Shown one piece after another: positions 16,343 to 25,401 of a stretch of 37,001 nucleotides of DNA (position 1 is its first letter; every line of letters begins with the position of its first letter). The notes below the pieces were generated by a model. It saw only the letters and a program-made list of their open reading frames with translations. It was not told where the DNA came from and searched no databases. This DNA is from a virus. The stretch is taken from the IMG/VR virus record IMGVR_UViG_3300033064_007458, positions 1 to 37,001 of that record; one strand, given 5' to 3'. The position numbers were made by a program, and so were the translations under genes.

Positions 16343-16358
16343 AATGTAATGCCCCGTT

Positions 16359-19300
16359 ATGGCAACTAGAATAGATAAAAAGGTCTCTCAGGATCTAAAT
16401 ATCTCGAATGACTATCCGGCTCTGCAATCTTACCTTTTACGTAGGGCCGGTAGGAAACTCAACGATACTAACTATGTCGGACTACTTAGAAGCAATGCTT
16501 TAAGCGACATAGAGAATCCAGGAGAGGCCTTAACAAATGTTCTAGAGTACATTACTAAAATTGAAGACGCGGGCGAGATCCGAATCTACGGGACTTATAA
16601 GGCTGAGGATTTTGAAATTACACGCGAGTTTGTTAATAATGAAATCACACCAGATTTCTTAACTCCGCTCAAGGACGTTAGTATTTCTGGAGGAGTGGCC
16701 GGAGCCACTGTGTCTACAACTCCGCGGGTTAGGGTGGAGGATCGTATTAATCAGATCGACTCGTTTACGGGGAAGGGAAGCTTCGATGGAATTCACGCGG
16801 GCCCCACTGCTATTTTTTACGGTACTAGACCGGGTATAGATCAGGAGTTTGGAACATTAAAATTTAACTCTTTTAATCAAACTACCGGCATCGTGGTTAT
16901 TAATTCCGCGGATATTGTTGTTAACGCGGCCCAGTTAAGCTCATATAATAGCCAGATTGCCACCCCTAATACCCTAGTGTGGACATTAAAGTCTTATACT
17001 AACATCTCTACGGGGCAAAGAGTATCCCTTGTGGGAACGGGAATAGCTATTAGAGGTATAGTAACTGGTTCTTCCGTCGTAGGTGGTCAAGTAGTATATG
17101 CTAGGCAGTTTCAAACTGCGGATAGTAATTCCCTAGCAAAATTGAATGCACTTAAGAACATAGTTGGGGCAACAAACTTTGCGCAAACTGTATTTACGTT
17201 CTCAAGAGAGTACTCTGCGCTAAATCCACCAAAATGGTTTTTAGAATCTCCGGGGGCTTCTGGTAATGCTATTGCGTACAGCGCGGATGATACAAATCCG
17301 CTTACAGCACAGAGCGTTCTTACGTTTAAAGAAGGATCATTTAAACTCTACTCGGAAAAAGAGTATTTTAGTACCGGAACTTACGTAGAAACGCGGGTTG
17401 TCCCTGCTGATAGAGAAGTGTATGCAAAAAAGAATATAGTCAAAGATTCTAATATGAGATTTTCTACCCCACCCAGGGTACTAATAGACAATCAGAGTAA
17501 TTGGGGGGTTAGATGGGATGGGTATTTAACACTGTATGATAATGGCATAGATTCTAAGTTTGTTTTTGAGATAAAGACTAACACAGCTATAAAAATAGAT
17601 GTAGTGAACGCGGGAACAAATACCGTTCCGCAGTGGACTGAGGTATTTAACTCTTTTGACCGAGTGGGTAGCGCTAAGTTTATTGCCGAGGGAGATAGAT
17701 ATATTTCTAAATCCAGCTTTAATCTGGATAATCTACCGAGTAAGTTTGTTCATAAAACCGATTTGTTGGGGACTACTGGGTATAGGTATGTGCCTATCTC
17801 TATAAGAATGTGGAATGGTGGCCCAGACAAAGCAGATGAGGGGCTTGTGATTCCGCCAGAGCAAGATCTATTTATTAAAGTTGGAACTTCCACCACGGCG
17901 CCTAACACCACAGACGCTTTTTACTCCGGAGACGTGGCCGTAGCTATATCGAGTGGCGGAATTGTAACTCCCGCCACTGACTCCAGCGTGGACTTGCTAG
18001 CAATACTTACAGACACTACCTCCTCATGTACTTACTCCGTAGTTTCTTTTCAGCAGTCAATTACGAGGGTGACTGGGGTAAATCCCGACGGTAGTGTTAT
18101 ACAGGAAACCATATCTTTTATCACCCCGCTAGCAACTCCACAAGCCCTTACTTTATCCGCTACTGGGAGCGTTATCACTGCTACCGCAATACCGACACAA
18201 GGAGCGGGCAATTACGTGCTTCGAATAAATCCTAATAATGGCAACTACTCCAGATCTGAGCTGTGGAGCTCTAAGATAGTCTCTCCCAAAGATGAGTACA
18301 ATGGCTATTCCGACCTAACATCTGGAGTTTTTGAGCCTAGCATTTACAAAAAAGAGTTTGATCTGCGTCCACAGTGGTGGAAAGTTAGCCAGGGTAATAG
18401 GTACTTATTCGACCAATCGATAGCAAAAAATAATGATCCTCTTGATGGGTTTGTAAATAATACCTTTAAAGGCACACTAAAATCCCTGGCGGAAGGGGCT
18501 GGAAAGTACGGAGACGGGGCAGGAACATACACAACTAGAGCCAACCTGATTCTAGGAGAGTCTAAGTACACTGGGACTGAAGACTCCTCTAACTATATTG
18601 GTATGAGACTCAACCCCAACCTTCTGGGAGAGGGCGGTATAGTTAAGTTTACTGGGATTCCAATAAACAACGCGCAGTTTGACTCAACGGATGCATTGGG
18701 CGCAAATGATCTGGGGGGTTCGCCTAACAATAAGACTATAGCAGGGACAAAGATATCCTCTAGAGTAGTTCTTATGAACTGGAATCTTCTCACATCCAGA
18801 TTCTATCTGTACTCGAGTTTTACCTCTATTACGGCATCGGACGATCCCACCTTGTACGGCTTTCCCGCTTTCTCAAGTGAGAGCGACTGGGCAAAACCTC
18901 TCATTATAAACGCCGTGGCAAGTGCTACTAACCTAGGATTTACTACCGGTGTCCAAGGATTCGTAGCCCCACTGGTTTTTAGTGTAGAAAGAATTAAATA
19001 CAACACCTCTACTGACTTATTTGGGGTAAATAATGACTCCCCCTTAGGCACTAATGAGATATGGTTGTTGGCATTTAACACAACTTTCACCCCGGCTCAA
19101 ACAGGAGCAGATTCACTTGACGGTAAGTACGTAAAATATTTCCCAGAGTCGGAAATTGCCTTCCAATTTGCCAACGTAGACACAGGAGAATCTATTAGTT
19201 TTTCAGACGTTCTAAAAATAACATATGTATACAATACGTCCGGTACAACATCAATAGTAAATAGCACAACTAGTACTTTTACTGGCACTTACGTTTCTGG

Positions 19301-19994
19301 AGGCGCCGGGGCCCCTGCTACTTCTCCACAGTTCCAGGTCGTTGTGAGCGGGACCGGGCAAATAACCGTGACTGTAACATACCCAGGCGTAGGTGTTATC
19401 TCAGGAATGGTATTTAGTGCACCCTCCGGGACCCAAGCAGCCACTAATCTCGGGGCCGGGTTTAGATTAACATTCAGTTTTGTTTCCTCGCTCAGCGAAG
19501 TACCTAAGGTGCCTTCTGAGAGAGTAACTCCGTTTGGCTATGACAACCCATCCTTGTACACAAACGGAATTTGTTATCCACCCTACTCGATCTCTGATGT
19601 CTTACTAAAAGACATTGCACGCACCGACTCCAACCTTTATAATACAACAACGTCCCCAGTGGGAAACTATGATGTTATTTGGGGAGATCATACACGGTCG
19701 GATATAGGTGGTAATAGGTTAAATATTGCGGAGAAGATAGAGTTCTCCTACTCGGTTACGGATAGTCCGGGAAGTATTATCACCACCTCCTCTAAAACTT
19801 TGGTTGACTCTGACTACACGCACAGAATCAAAGTCGAATTGCCTATTTTCAAGACCGACGGGAGTTCATTTGATGAGGACGTGTACGAACATATAGGAAA
19901 TCAAGAAAAGGTAAAGGACGCTTATTATCTCTTCGTAAATGCAAGGAGCGTGCCAACCACTCCCTCCTCCAGCCTATTACCCGGAATAGGCTAA
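16359..19994 (+). CDS. Large virion structural protein with PA14-like segment
   Basis: 1211 residues, ATG start without a clear ribosome site. The first about 100 residues are helical (LQSYLLRRAGRKLNDTNYVG), resembling an attachment domain at a tail or baseplate. Residues about 380-510 start NWGVRWDGYLTLYDNG and end EQDLFIKV, with LRxGTTGYRYVPI-type strands between. This is the outline of a PA14 domain, a beta-sandwich that often binds carbohydrate. The remainder is Ser/Thr/Asn/Gly-rich beta, including a FTGTYVSGGAGAPATSP stretch near 980. It is likely a tail fibre or baseplate-attached protein. The stop overlaps the convergent 19977-21740 gene by 18 bases within a hairpin. The structural role is fairly sure; the PA14 call is tentative. 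Confidence 0.75.
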   Translation: MATRIDKKVSQDLNISNDYPALQSYLLRRAGRKLNDTNYVGLLRSNALSDIENPGEALTNVLEYITKIEDAGEIRIYGTYKAEDFEITREFVNNEITPDFLTPLKDVSISGGVAGATVSTTPRVRVEDRINQIDSFTGKGSFDGIHAGPTAIFYGTRPGIDQEFGTLKFNSFNQTTGIVVINSADIVVNAAQLSSYNSQIATPNTLVWTLKSYTNISTGQRVSLVGTGIAIRGIVTGSSVVGGQVVYARQFQTADSNSLAKLNALKNIVGATNFAQTVFTFSREYSALNPPKWFLESPGASGNAIAYSADDTNPLTAQSVLTFKEGSFKLYSEKEYFSTGTYVETRVVPADREVYAKKNIVKDSNMRFSTPPRVLIDNQSNWGVRWDGYLTLYDNGIDSKFVFEIKTNTAIKIDVVNAGTNTVPQWTEVFNSFDRVGSAKFIAEGDRYISKSSFNLDNLPSKFVHKTDLLGTTGYRYVPISIRMWNGGPDKADEGLVIPPEQDLFIKVGTSTTAPNTTDAFYSGDVAVAISSGGIVTPATDSSVDLLAILTDTTSSCTYSVVSFQQSITRVTGVNPDGSVIQETISFITPLATPQALTLSATGSVITATAIPTQGAGNYVLRINPNNGNYSRSELWSSKIVSPKDEYNGYSDLTSGVFEPSIYKKEFDLRPQWWKVSQGNRYLFDQSIAKNNDPLDGFVNNTFKGTLKSLAEGAGKYGDGAGTYTTRANLILGESKYTGTEDSSNYIGMRLNPNLLGEGGIVKFTGIPINNAQFDSTDALGANDLGGSPNNKTIAGTKISSRVVLMNWNLLTSRFYLYSSFTSITASDDPTLYGFPAFSSESDWAKPLIINAVASATNLGFTTGVQGFVAPLVFSVERIKYNTSTDLFGVNNDSPLGTNEIWLLAFNTTFTPAQTGADSLDGKYVKYFPESEIAFQFANVDTGESISFSDVLKITYVYNTSGTTSIVNSTTSTFTGTYVSGGAGAPATSPQFQVVVSGTGQITVTVTYPGVGVISGMVFSAPSGTQAATNLGAGFRLTFSFVSSLSEVPKVPSERVTPFGYDNPSLYTNGICYPPYSISDVLLKDIARTDSNLYNTTTSPVGNYDVIWGDHTRSDIGGNRLNIAEKIEFSYSVTDSPGSIITTSSKTLVDSDYTHRIKVELPIFKTDGSSFDEDVYEHIGNQEKVKDAYYLFVNARSVPTTPSSSLLPGIG
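19971..19992. terminator. Hairpin at the convergent gene ends
   Basis: AGCCTATT (19971-19978) pairs perfectly with AATAGGCT (19985-19992) across a six-base loop. It lies exactly over the overlapping 3' ends of two convergent genes and contains both stop regions. No T run follows on either strand, so it is at best a weak or Rho-aided bidirectional terminator or an RNA-end stabiliser. Confidence 0.45.
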
Positions 19995-21740
19995 TATCAC
20001 CGGTGAGCGGACAATGCCGAGATGAACATAATCAAGTAACGGCCAACCTTTTACATTCTGAGATGTGTTAATATCTGGGGTAATAAGTACTCTACGATAT
20101 ACAAACCCCCCATTCCCTGCCACGGAAGACAGATTTTGTACTAAAGAACCGATGTTAGTATCGAATCCAACAACTACCTCACCACCGGGCCTTAAATAAG
20201 CGGTTGAGATGGAGTACTTATTTTCTCCAGATGAGGTCCTAGAAACAAAACCTCCTGTGGTGTAGGGATCTGCTGTGTTGGTAAGCTTGTCTATTAACGG
20301 GCTTATGAAGTTGTTTCCCCTGGAGCTTAAGAACGGTTTGTCGTCGGTGCTAAAGGCTCTTTTATAAACACCTCCGACATTTATGTACATTCCAGGGATG
20401 TGGTAAGAAGCGTTAAGACTTGGTATTGTTAACTCTACCTGATCAGGTTGTTCTAAAGATCTTATGTCAGTAAATGCAACTTGATCTTTATCTATAACAC
20501 CGTCAGGGTCTCTCATTATGAGCCTAAAACTGCTGTTAAAGTTTCTTCCATCGAAAATATTATATGAGGTTCCTAGCGTATTTTTCTCGTCTGTTACACG
20601 CCTTTGACGTTTGTTATTTTGCAACAAGTCTTTAAAAGAACCTTTTACGGTTTCTACAGACTGGCTCAGTGATCTTATCTGTGCACCCAACCCCTCCCCA
20701 ACACTAAACCCCCTATAGTAGTCAAAGAGATAAGATGTAGCATTAAGCGATTCCAAGTTTAATAGATTTAGTGATGTAATAGTATCGTATCTTCTTATTG
20801 TTATCAATGGAGACACACTACTTTGTACCACAAATATATTATTGTAAAAATCTCCAAGATACAACCACTTAGCAGTTCTCTCATCAAAAAGAAAAAACCC
20901 ACCCTCGTCGCAGTCCGCAGTTTTGTACAGGTACTTACTTTGAGCTAGCACAGCCTCGTACCCCAGAGTAGCTGTATTATAATTGATATTTTGCCCTGGC
21001 TGAGGAACTGTGTACTTGAAAGATTTGTGAAATAGTCTGTTTTCTGTGCTTGGGTAGTTTTTGCACTTTTGAAGCGCTGGGGTTTCCTGCTGACCGAATC
21101 TATTAACCCTACACTGCGTAATTATCGCCAGTTCTTCTTCTTCAAGATACCCAGACCCCCCGAATATTATAGACGGTGGGGTTAAGGTTGATACTGTTCC
21201 ATTAGCTAGGATTGTAATCTCAGCGATTGCATTTTCGGCTCCGGACTCTTTTCCTCTAACATTCACCCGGATTGCGTTGGATGCTCCTGTAAGAACCGCA
21301 TCTTGTGGAGTAATAATCTCGTACTGAGACCCAGCTCCTATAACCTCCGCATTGACCAAAGATCCGTTTCTTGAGACAACCACAGGGGCCCCTTCGGTAA
21401 AATCCGTTCTTTTGTCAAAAGTAAGTCCAGAGCTGGATATGGTGTTAAAAAACACTTTATTGTTACTCGAGTACGTGAGTTTATTAGTTACAAACTTGGT
21501 GCGGTTGACAACTACTCCGTTTTCCTTTGTAAACGGCACATTTATCAACCCATATATCTCCTTAAGAACTTCCGTAGCGTCGGCCTGCACCACCGCCGAA
21601 CTAATTTCAGAATATAAAGAATTAGAGAAGGCAAATAACCTGAGATCTTTTTCAATCCCTGGGTTATACAGCTTTTGAACTGCATCTTTTAGGTTTAATT
21701 GAACCTCTCCTAGGTTTTTTTTGTTATAAAGTCCGGCCAT
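19977..21740 (-). CDS. Virion structural protein, last gene of the tail cluster
   Basis: 587 residues, ATG start 32 bases after the LRR gene. A helical N-terminus (NLKDAVQKLYNPGIEKDLRL) is followed by beta-rich sequence. A GSGY-type module at about 120-215 (NAEVIGAGSQYEIITPQDAV, then IIFGGSGYLEEEELAIITQ) echoes the small virion protein at 13562. A Cys pair in QCRVNRFGQQETPALQKC is notable. The C-terminal part has long strands (YLRPGGEVVVGFDTNIGSLV). No named family is recognised; its place in the operon makes it a tail-fibre network or baseplate component. It is convergent with the 1211-aa gene. Confidence 0.7.
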   Translation of the reverse strand: MAGLYNKKNLGEVQLNLKDAVQKLYNPGIEKDLRLFAFSNSLYSEISSAVVQADATEVLKEIYGLINVPFTKENGVVVNRTKFVTNKLTYSSNNKVFFNTISSSGLTFDKRTDFTEGAPVVVSRNGSLVNAEVIGAGSQYEIITPQDAVLTGASNAIRVNVRGKESGAENAIAEITILANGTVSTLTPPSIIFGGSGYLEEEELAIITQCRVNRFGQQETPALQKCKNYPSTENRLFHKSFKYTVPQPGQNINYNTATLGYEAVLAQSKYLYKTADCDEGGFFLFDERTAKWLYLGDFYNNIFVVQSSVSPLITIRRYDTITSLNLLNLESLNATSYLFDYYRGFSVGEGLGAQIRSLSQSVETVKGSFKDLLQNNKRQRRVTDEKNTLGTSYNIFDGRNFNSSFRLIMRDPDGVIDKDQVAFTDIRSLEQPDQVELTIPSLNASYHIPGMYINVGGVYKRAFSTDDKPFLSSRGNNFISPLIDKLTNTADPYTTGGFVSRTSSGENKYSISTAYLRPGGEVVVGFDTNIGSLVQNLSSVAGNGGFVYRRVLITPDINTSQNVKGWPLLDYVHLGIVRSPVILAYSG

Positions 21741-21772
21741 AGTACTTTTTTTCTATTCTAAATAAACTTTAA

Positions 21773-24700
21773 TCAGGCGAGATCGGATAAACTATATCCT
21801 AACTCTAGCAGTGAAGCTTCCCGTGTTGTTGAATTGGAGTATGTAGTACCTGTAACTGTTGGTGAAGTGCTAGGTGATCGGTACGTAAAGCCAAGGTTTA
21901 TGCTCCAGACCCCCGTTTTCTTTAACTTAACTCCCAGCTCGTTTTCGATAATTTGTTGCCTAGTGCTCGTCTGCGTTTTAAAGTATTCTGAGGAGATAAG
22001 GGCACCTGGCACGGTGATATTCTTGGTTCCTACTAGGATTTTAGTTGGTGGATTTGGGACGCCCAGCTGGTTAAAAGTTGTAACTGTTCTATACACTTTT
22101 ACTGTTTCAATGCGTGTTAATGACACGGTTTGATTCGCCGCTGCTTGAATTGTAGTGGGAAACAGTTCCTCTTGGGTGTACTCTACGTAACTCCGAGCGG
22201 TAGAAGATAACTTTGTAGTATTTAGTCTGATAGTTATGTTGGTGAACTTTCTTTCCGCCTCGATATTAAGAAGGTCAGAAAGCATTCTTCTAACAGTTTC
22301 CGCCGAGAAGTTATTACTCGATAGATCAAGTGTAATTTTCCTATTATTACCGGAGAAAATTTTGTCGAATCCTGCTGTGTACCCAGTCAGGCAATTTTGA
22401 GACAAAATAACACACGCGTAAGCTCCATCAACAACTTTAGAGAACCCTGCTCTAATATCAATAGATCCACTTAGTCTGCAGTTTCCCATTCTTAATGTGG
22501 TGAGGTCACCGAACCCGTTCTGGAACCAGTTGATAATTGGCTGAGTATTTCTGGTGAAGACGTAGGTTGCTGGCGAAGAACCCGAAATATCCCTATCTAG
22601 GTAAATTATGCTAGCTTCAACACTAACCACCCTAGCCAGTTCTGCCCCTGTGGCCGTAGAGCGCACAGAGTCATTTACAAGAACTTTTCTATTAAAATCG
22701 CTAGCTCCTGTCATAAAGTAGATGCTATCATCTGTATTTAAAACTCTTCCTGGGGTTATAGAAGATAGGGATGAGGGAAGATCACCGTCAAAAATATAGC
22801 CTCCAGGGATTGCATTAGTACCCGTCCAGTTAGTGGGGTATGTTGAAGTTAAGCAACTTCCCAAATCAAGGTATTGGATTTTGGAGGGACTAGAGCCACC
22901 TAAGCCCTCTAGGGAGGGAAGCTTACACCCCCCATTGGCACTATTTTGCCCCCCTGCTGCCAAGCTTACCAAGTCTCTTGCTGTATATCTATTAGAAGCA
23001 GTTATGTTGAGATTACTCAAATCATAGAACCTACATCCCTCCTCTATGCTTATACTTATCCGCTTAGCTTCCTCCTTCTCTGGATCTTTCTTCTGTGGGA
23101 AAATAGGAAACTTTCCCCAAACTCCAGATGATCTAACTAAGCTAATTGCGCTCAGATCATACAAGTACTGGAAGTCATTCTCTCTCATCCTACCAACTCT
23201 TGCAGTATCGTTCATACCGAAAGAGACTAATTTATGCGGCGAAGAGGGGCGGTCTGGGGCGAAGTTATTAGGAAGAAGGTAAGCGTACCCGCCTTCTGAA
23301 ACGGTACTCATAGAGTTATTACCACCAAACTCTACCGCAGTAAGAACCGAAGTATGCTGAGTTGCGTCACCCCCCAGAGAAGGAATAGGCCCTGTTGATG
23401 GGCTACCGTACACGTTTAAACTTCTCAACTTAGGAGTTTTGAGAGGTGGGGAAGCTTGGCCAGTAGCCGCCGTAAAAGCAACTCCTCCAGAAAATGCCGT
23501 ATTTAGGCTCTGAAGCTCTGCCCATACATACCCTGTTGGCTGTAGCCCGATAGAAACGTCACTAAATAAAAGATCGATAGACTTTGTCTGATCAAACCAT
23601 GTTGTCCATTCACTGAAGCTTGCAGTAGCGATGCCACCGGATATCGCGGACCTTCTAAGCTCATATCCACTTAAATCAATAGCGTCAATTTTATACTTAG
23701 AGATATGAGTCGCGCCATTTACTGTATTTGCCGTGATTGTAGTAGATGTTCCTATATCTACGATATTACCTACCGCCCCAGAAAGAGGAATAAGGTAGCA
23801 ATCTATAACCTCCCCATGATTATTTATCTTAGGCGGAGTGCCTGTAATAGGCACTACTGCTCCCCCACGAGGAAAACCTCTCCACTCTAAGTATCTTAGT
23901 TGTGGAAACACATCATCTAGGCGTGGGTTAAGCCCTAAAAACCTATCTCCTATACGCAGTTTACGTAGAGCAGCAAATTGCCTAAAATCCGTTGTGGGAG
24001 TTCTACCGGTCGGTGCCGGATAAGTCACATCTGCATTCGTAGCAACCTGGGATTTTATGTAGTTCTCAAATTTAGTATCGTTCCAACCATTCGCGTTCTC
24101 GTTTATAATCGCGCCTTTCTTAGGAATTGTTAAGTAGCTAACAGCAGTGTACATTGGAGTAGCAGAAGTTGGAGTTTCTGCGGAGCGTCTGTAATCGAAG
24201 TACCCCATTAATCCATTTCTGTACGTATCTCCGTCATCAAGAACATCCAGCACTTGCAGTTTACTGCTCAAAGTTTTAAGCCATACAGGAAGTATTTTAA
24301 TTGATGTGCTTTTTAAAACTAATGACGTGAGATTATTAAATCCTATGAGCCCGAGGTCTTTACCATCGATAAACTCTGTAGCGTTTATTCCGCTTATCTC
24401 TATGGACTGAACCTTTTCTGGGTTTACGTATAGATATAAGTACAAATCATAGGCATTTTGATAACCAGTTTTGGTAATATCAATGTTTAAAGTGAAAGAA
24501 CTGCTTGCTTCTACTTGAGAAAAAGGCTCTACGGGTAAAAATGCTGGTTGTTGGCCCACCTCTCTTGACTGAGTAGGCTGCACCTGGTAACCAAAAAAAT
24601 ACACTCCTGAATCTACAAATGTAAATTTGACGGTTCCCGTAGCCATACGGCAAGGAATTTTAATCGGTGAGTTTTTTGTTGTTAACAGCTTTAAAGACTG

Positions 24701-25393
24701 CGTAGTACCCGTATTACCATTGTCAATGTAGCACAGTATTTCATGCGAGGGATTTTCTTTTACTTCAGCTCTAGGGATAAAAGTTAATTTGTTAACTGTG
24801 ATTCTGTTTACATGCGATCTGCGGCGGACTCTTACTAGAGAGGGGTACGAAGCGCTCTTAAAATATCCGGTATTTGACTCAGTATTTGTATACTGCTCTG
24901 AGTTAAACAAACTTGCTCTAGATGTTGAGATAGAAGTTAGTTTGTTCTCTCCACCCGAATACAGCCCTGTCCCTAGGACTTTTGTTCTGTATTGCACACC
25001 TTGGCACTGAATAGAGCCATTATACACAATTACATTGGGAACTTTTACTAAATTGCCACTAAGAGATGGGTTGATGTCTTTACCTATCTGCCTAGACGCC
25101 GTGGAGTATATTTCGTTTGTATACAAGTCAAGGTTAATTAGCTCGAATGTTTTGGACTGTAGGTCTAGAGTGGGTAGTAGAAGAGACGATAGACCGCTTA
25201 CGGAGCGCAAGTCCTCTCTTGAGATAACATCTGAAAGATTGTATATAGTATCCAGGATTTCTGGATTAAGACGTATATTTCTAAGCGCGGTTGGCTGATC
25301 TGAGGTAAAAATCTCCGCTAGGTTCTGTGAACCATCGGCAATTAGGCCGATACCTGGGCGGGTTAATTGTCCGAATCCTAAAAATTCTGTCAT
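21773..25393 (-). CDS. Giant leucine-rich-repeat virion protein
   Basis: 1206 residues, ATG eight bases after the upstream gene's stop. The N-terminal about 340 residues are beta-rich and unlike LRRs. LRR-type units then recur irregularly: NLTSLVLKSTSIKILPVWL (about 355), ALRKLRIGDRFLGLNPRL (about 480), KLRSLNVYGSPSTGPIPSL (about 660), KIQYLDLGSCL (about 840), LTTLRMGNCRLSGSI (about 965) and ITLDLSSNNFSAETVRRML (about 1025). Long inserts separate the units. The C-terminal 130 residues are beta and Thr/Ser-rich. LRR solenoids are binding surfaces, so a host-contact or tail-surface role is likely. It lies between two other large tail genes in one operon. The structural role is inferred from context. 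Confidence 0.75.
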   Translation of the reverse strand: MTEFLGFGQLTRPGIGLIADGSQNLAEIFTSDQPTALRNIRLNPEILDTIYNLSDVISREDLRSVSGLSSLLLPTLDLQSKTFELINLDLYTNEIYSTASRQIGKDINPSLSGNLVKVPNVIVYNGSIQCQGVQYRTKVLGTGLYSGGENKLTSISTSRASLFNSEQYTNTESNTGYFKSASYPSLVRVRRRSHVNRITVNKLTFIPRAEVKENPSHEILCYIDNGNTGTTQSLKLLTTKNSPIKIPCRMATGTVKFTFVDSGVYFFGYQVQPTQSREVGQQPAFLPVEPFSQVEASSSFTLNIDITKTGYQNAYDLYLYLYVNPEKVQSIEISGINATEFIDGKDLGLIGFNNLTSLVLKSTSIKILPVWLKTLSSKLQVLDVLDDGDTYRNGLMGYFDYRRSAETPTSATPMYTAVSYLTIPKKGAIINENANGWNDTKFENYIKSQVATNADVTYPAPTGRTPTTDFRQFAALRKLRIGDRFLGLNPRLDDVFPQLRYLEWRGFPRGGAVVPITGTPPKINNHGEVIDCYLIPLSGAVGNIVDIGTSTTITANTVNGATHISKYKIDAIDLSGYELRRSAISGGIATASFSEWTTWFDQTKSIDLLFSDVSIGLQPTGYVWAELQSLNTAFSGGVAFTAATGQASPPLKTPKLRSLNVYGSPSTGPIPSLGGDATQHTSVLTAVEFGGNNSMSTVSEGGYAYLLPNNFAPDRPSSPHKLVSFGMNDTARVGRMRENDFQYLYDLSAISLVRSSGVWGKFPIFPQKKDPEKEEAKRISISIEEGCRFYDLSNLNITASNRYTARDLVSLAAGGQNSANGGCKLPSLEGLGGSSPSKIQYLDLGSCLTSTYPTNWTGTNAIPGGYIFDGDLPSSLSSITPGRVLNTDDSIYFMTGASDFNRKVLVNDSVRSTATGAELARVVSVEASIIYLDRDISGSSPATYVFTRNTQPIINWFQNGFGDLTTLRMGNCRLSGSIDIRAGFSKVVDGAYACVILSQNCLTGYTAGFDKIFSGNNRKITLDLSSNNFSAETVRRMLSDLLNIEAERKFTNITIRLNTTKLSSTARSYVEYTQEELFPTTIQAAANQTVSLTRIETVKVYRTVTTFNQLGVPNPPTKILVGTKNITVPGALISSEYFKTQTSTRQQIIENELGVKLKKTGVWSINLGFTYRSPSTSPTVTGTTYSNSTTREASLLELGYSLSDLA

Positions 25394-25401
25394 GAGTTTG
25401 C

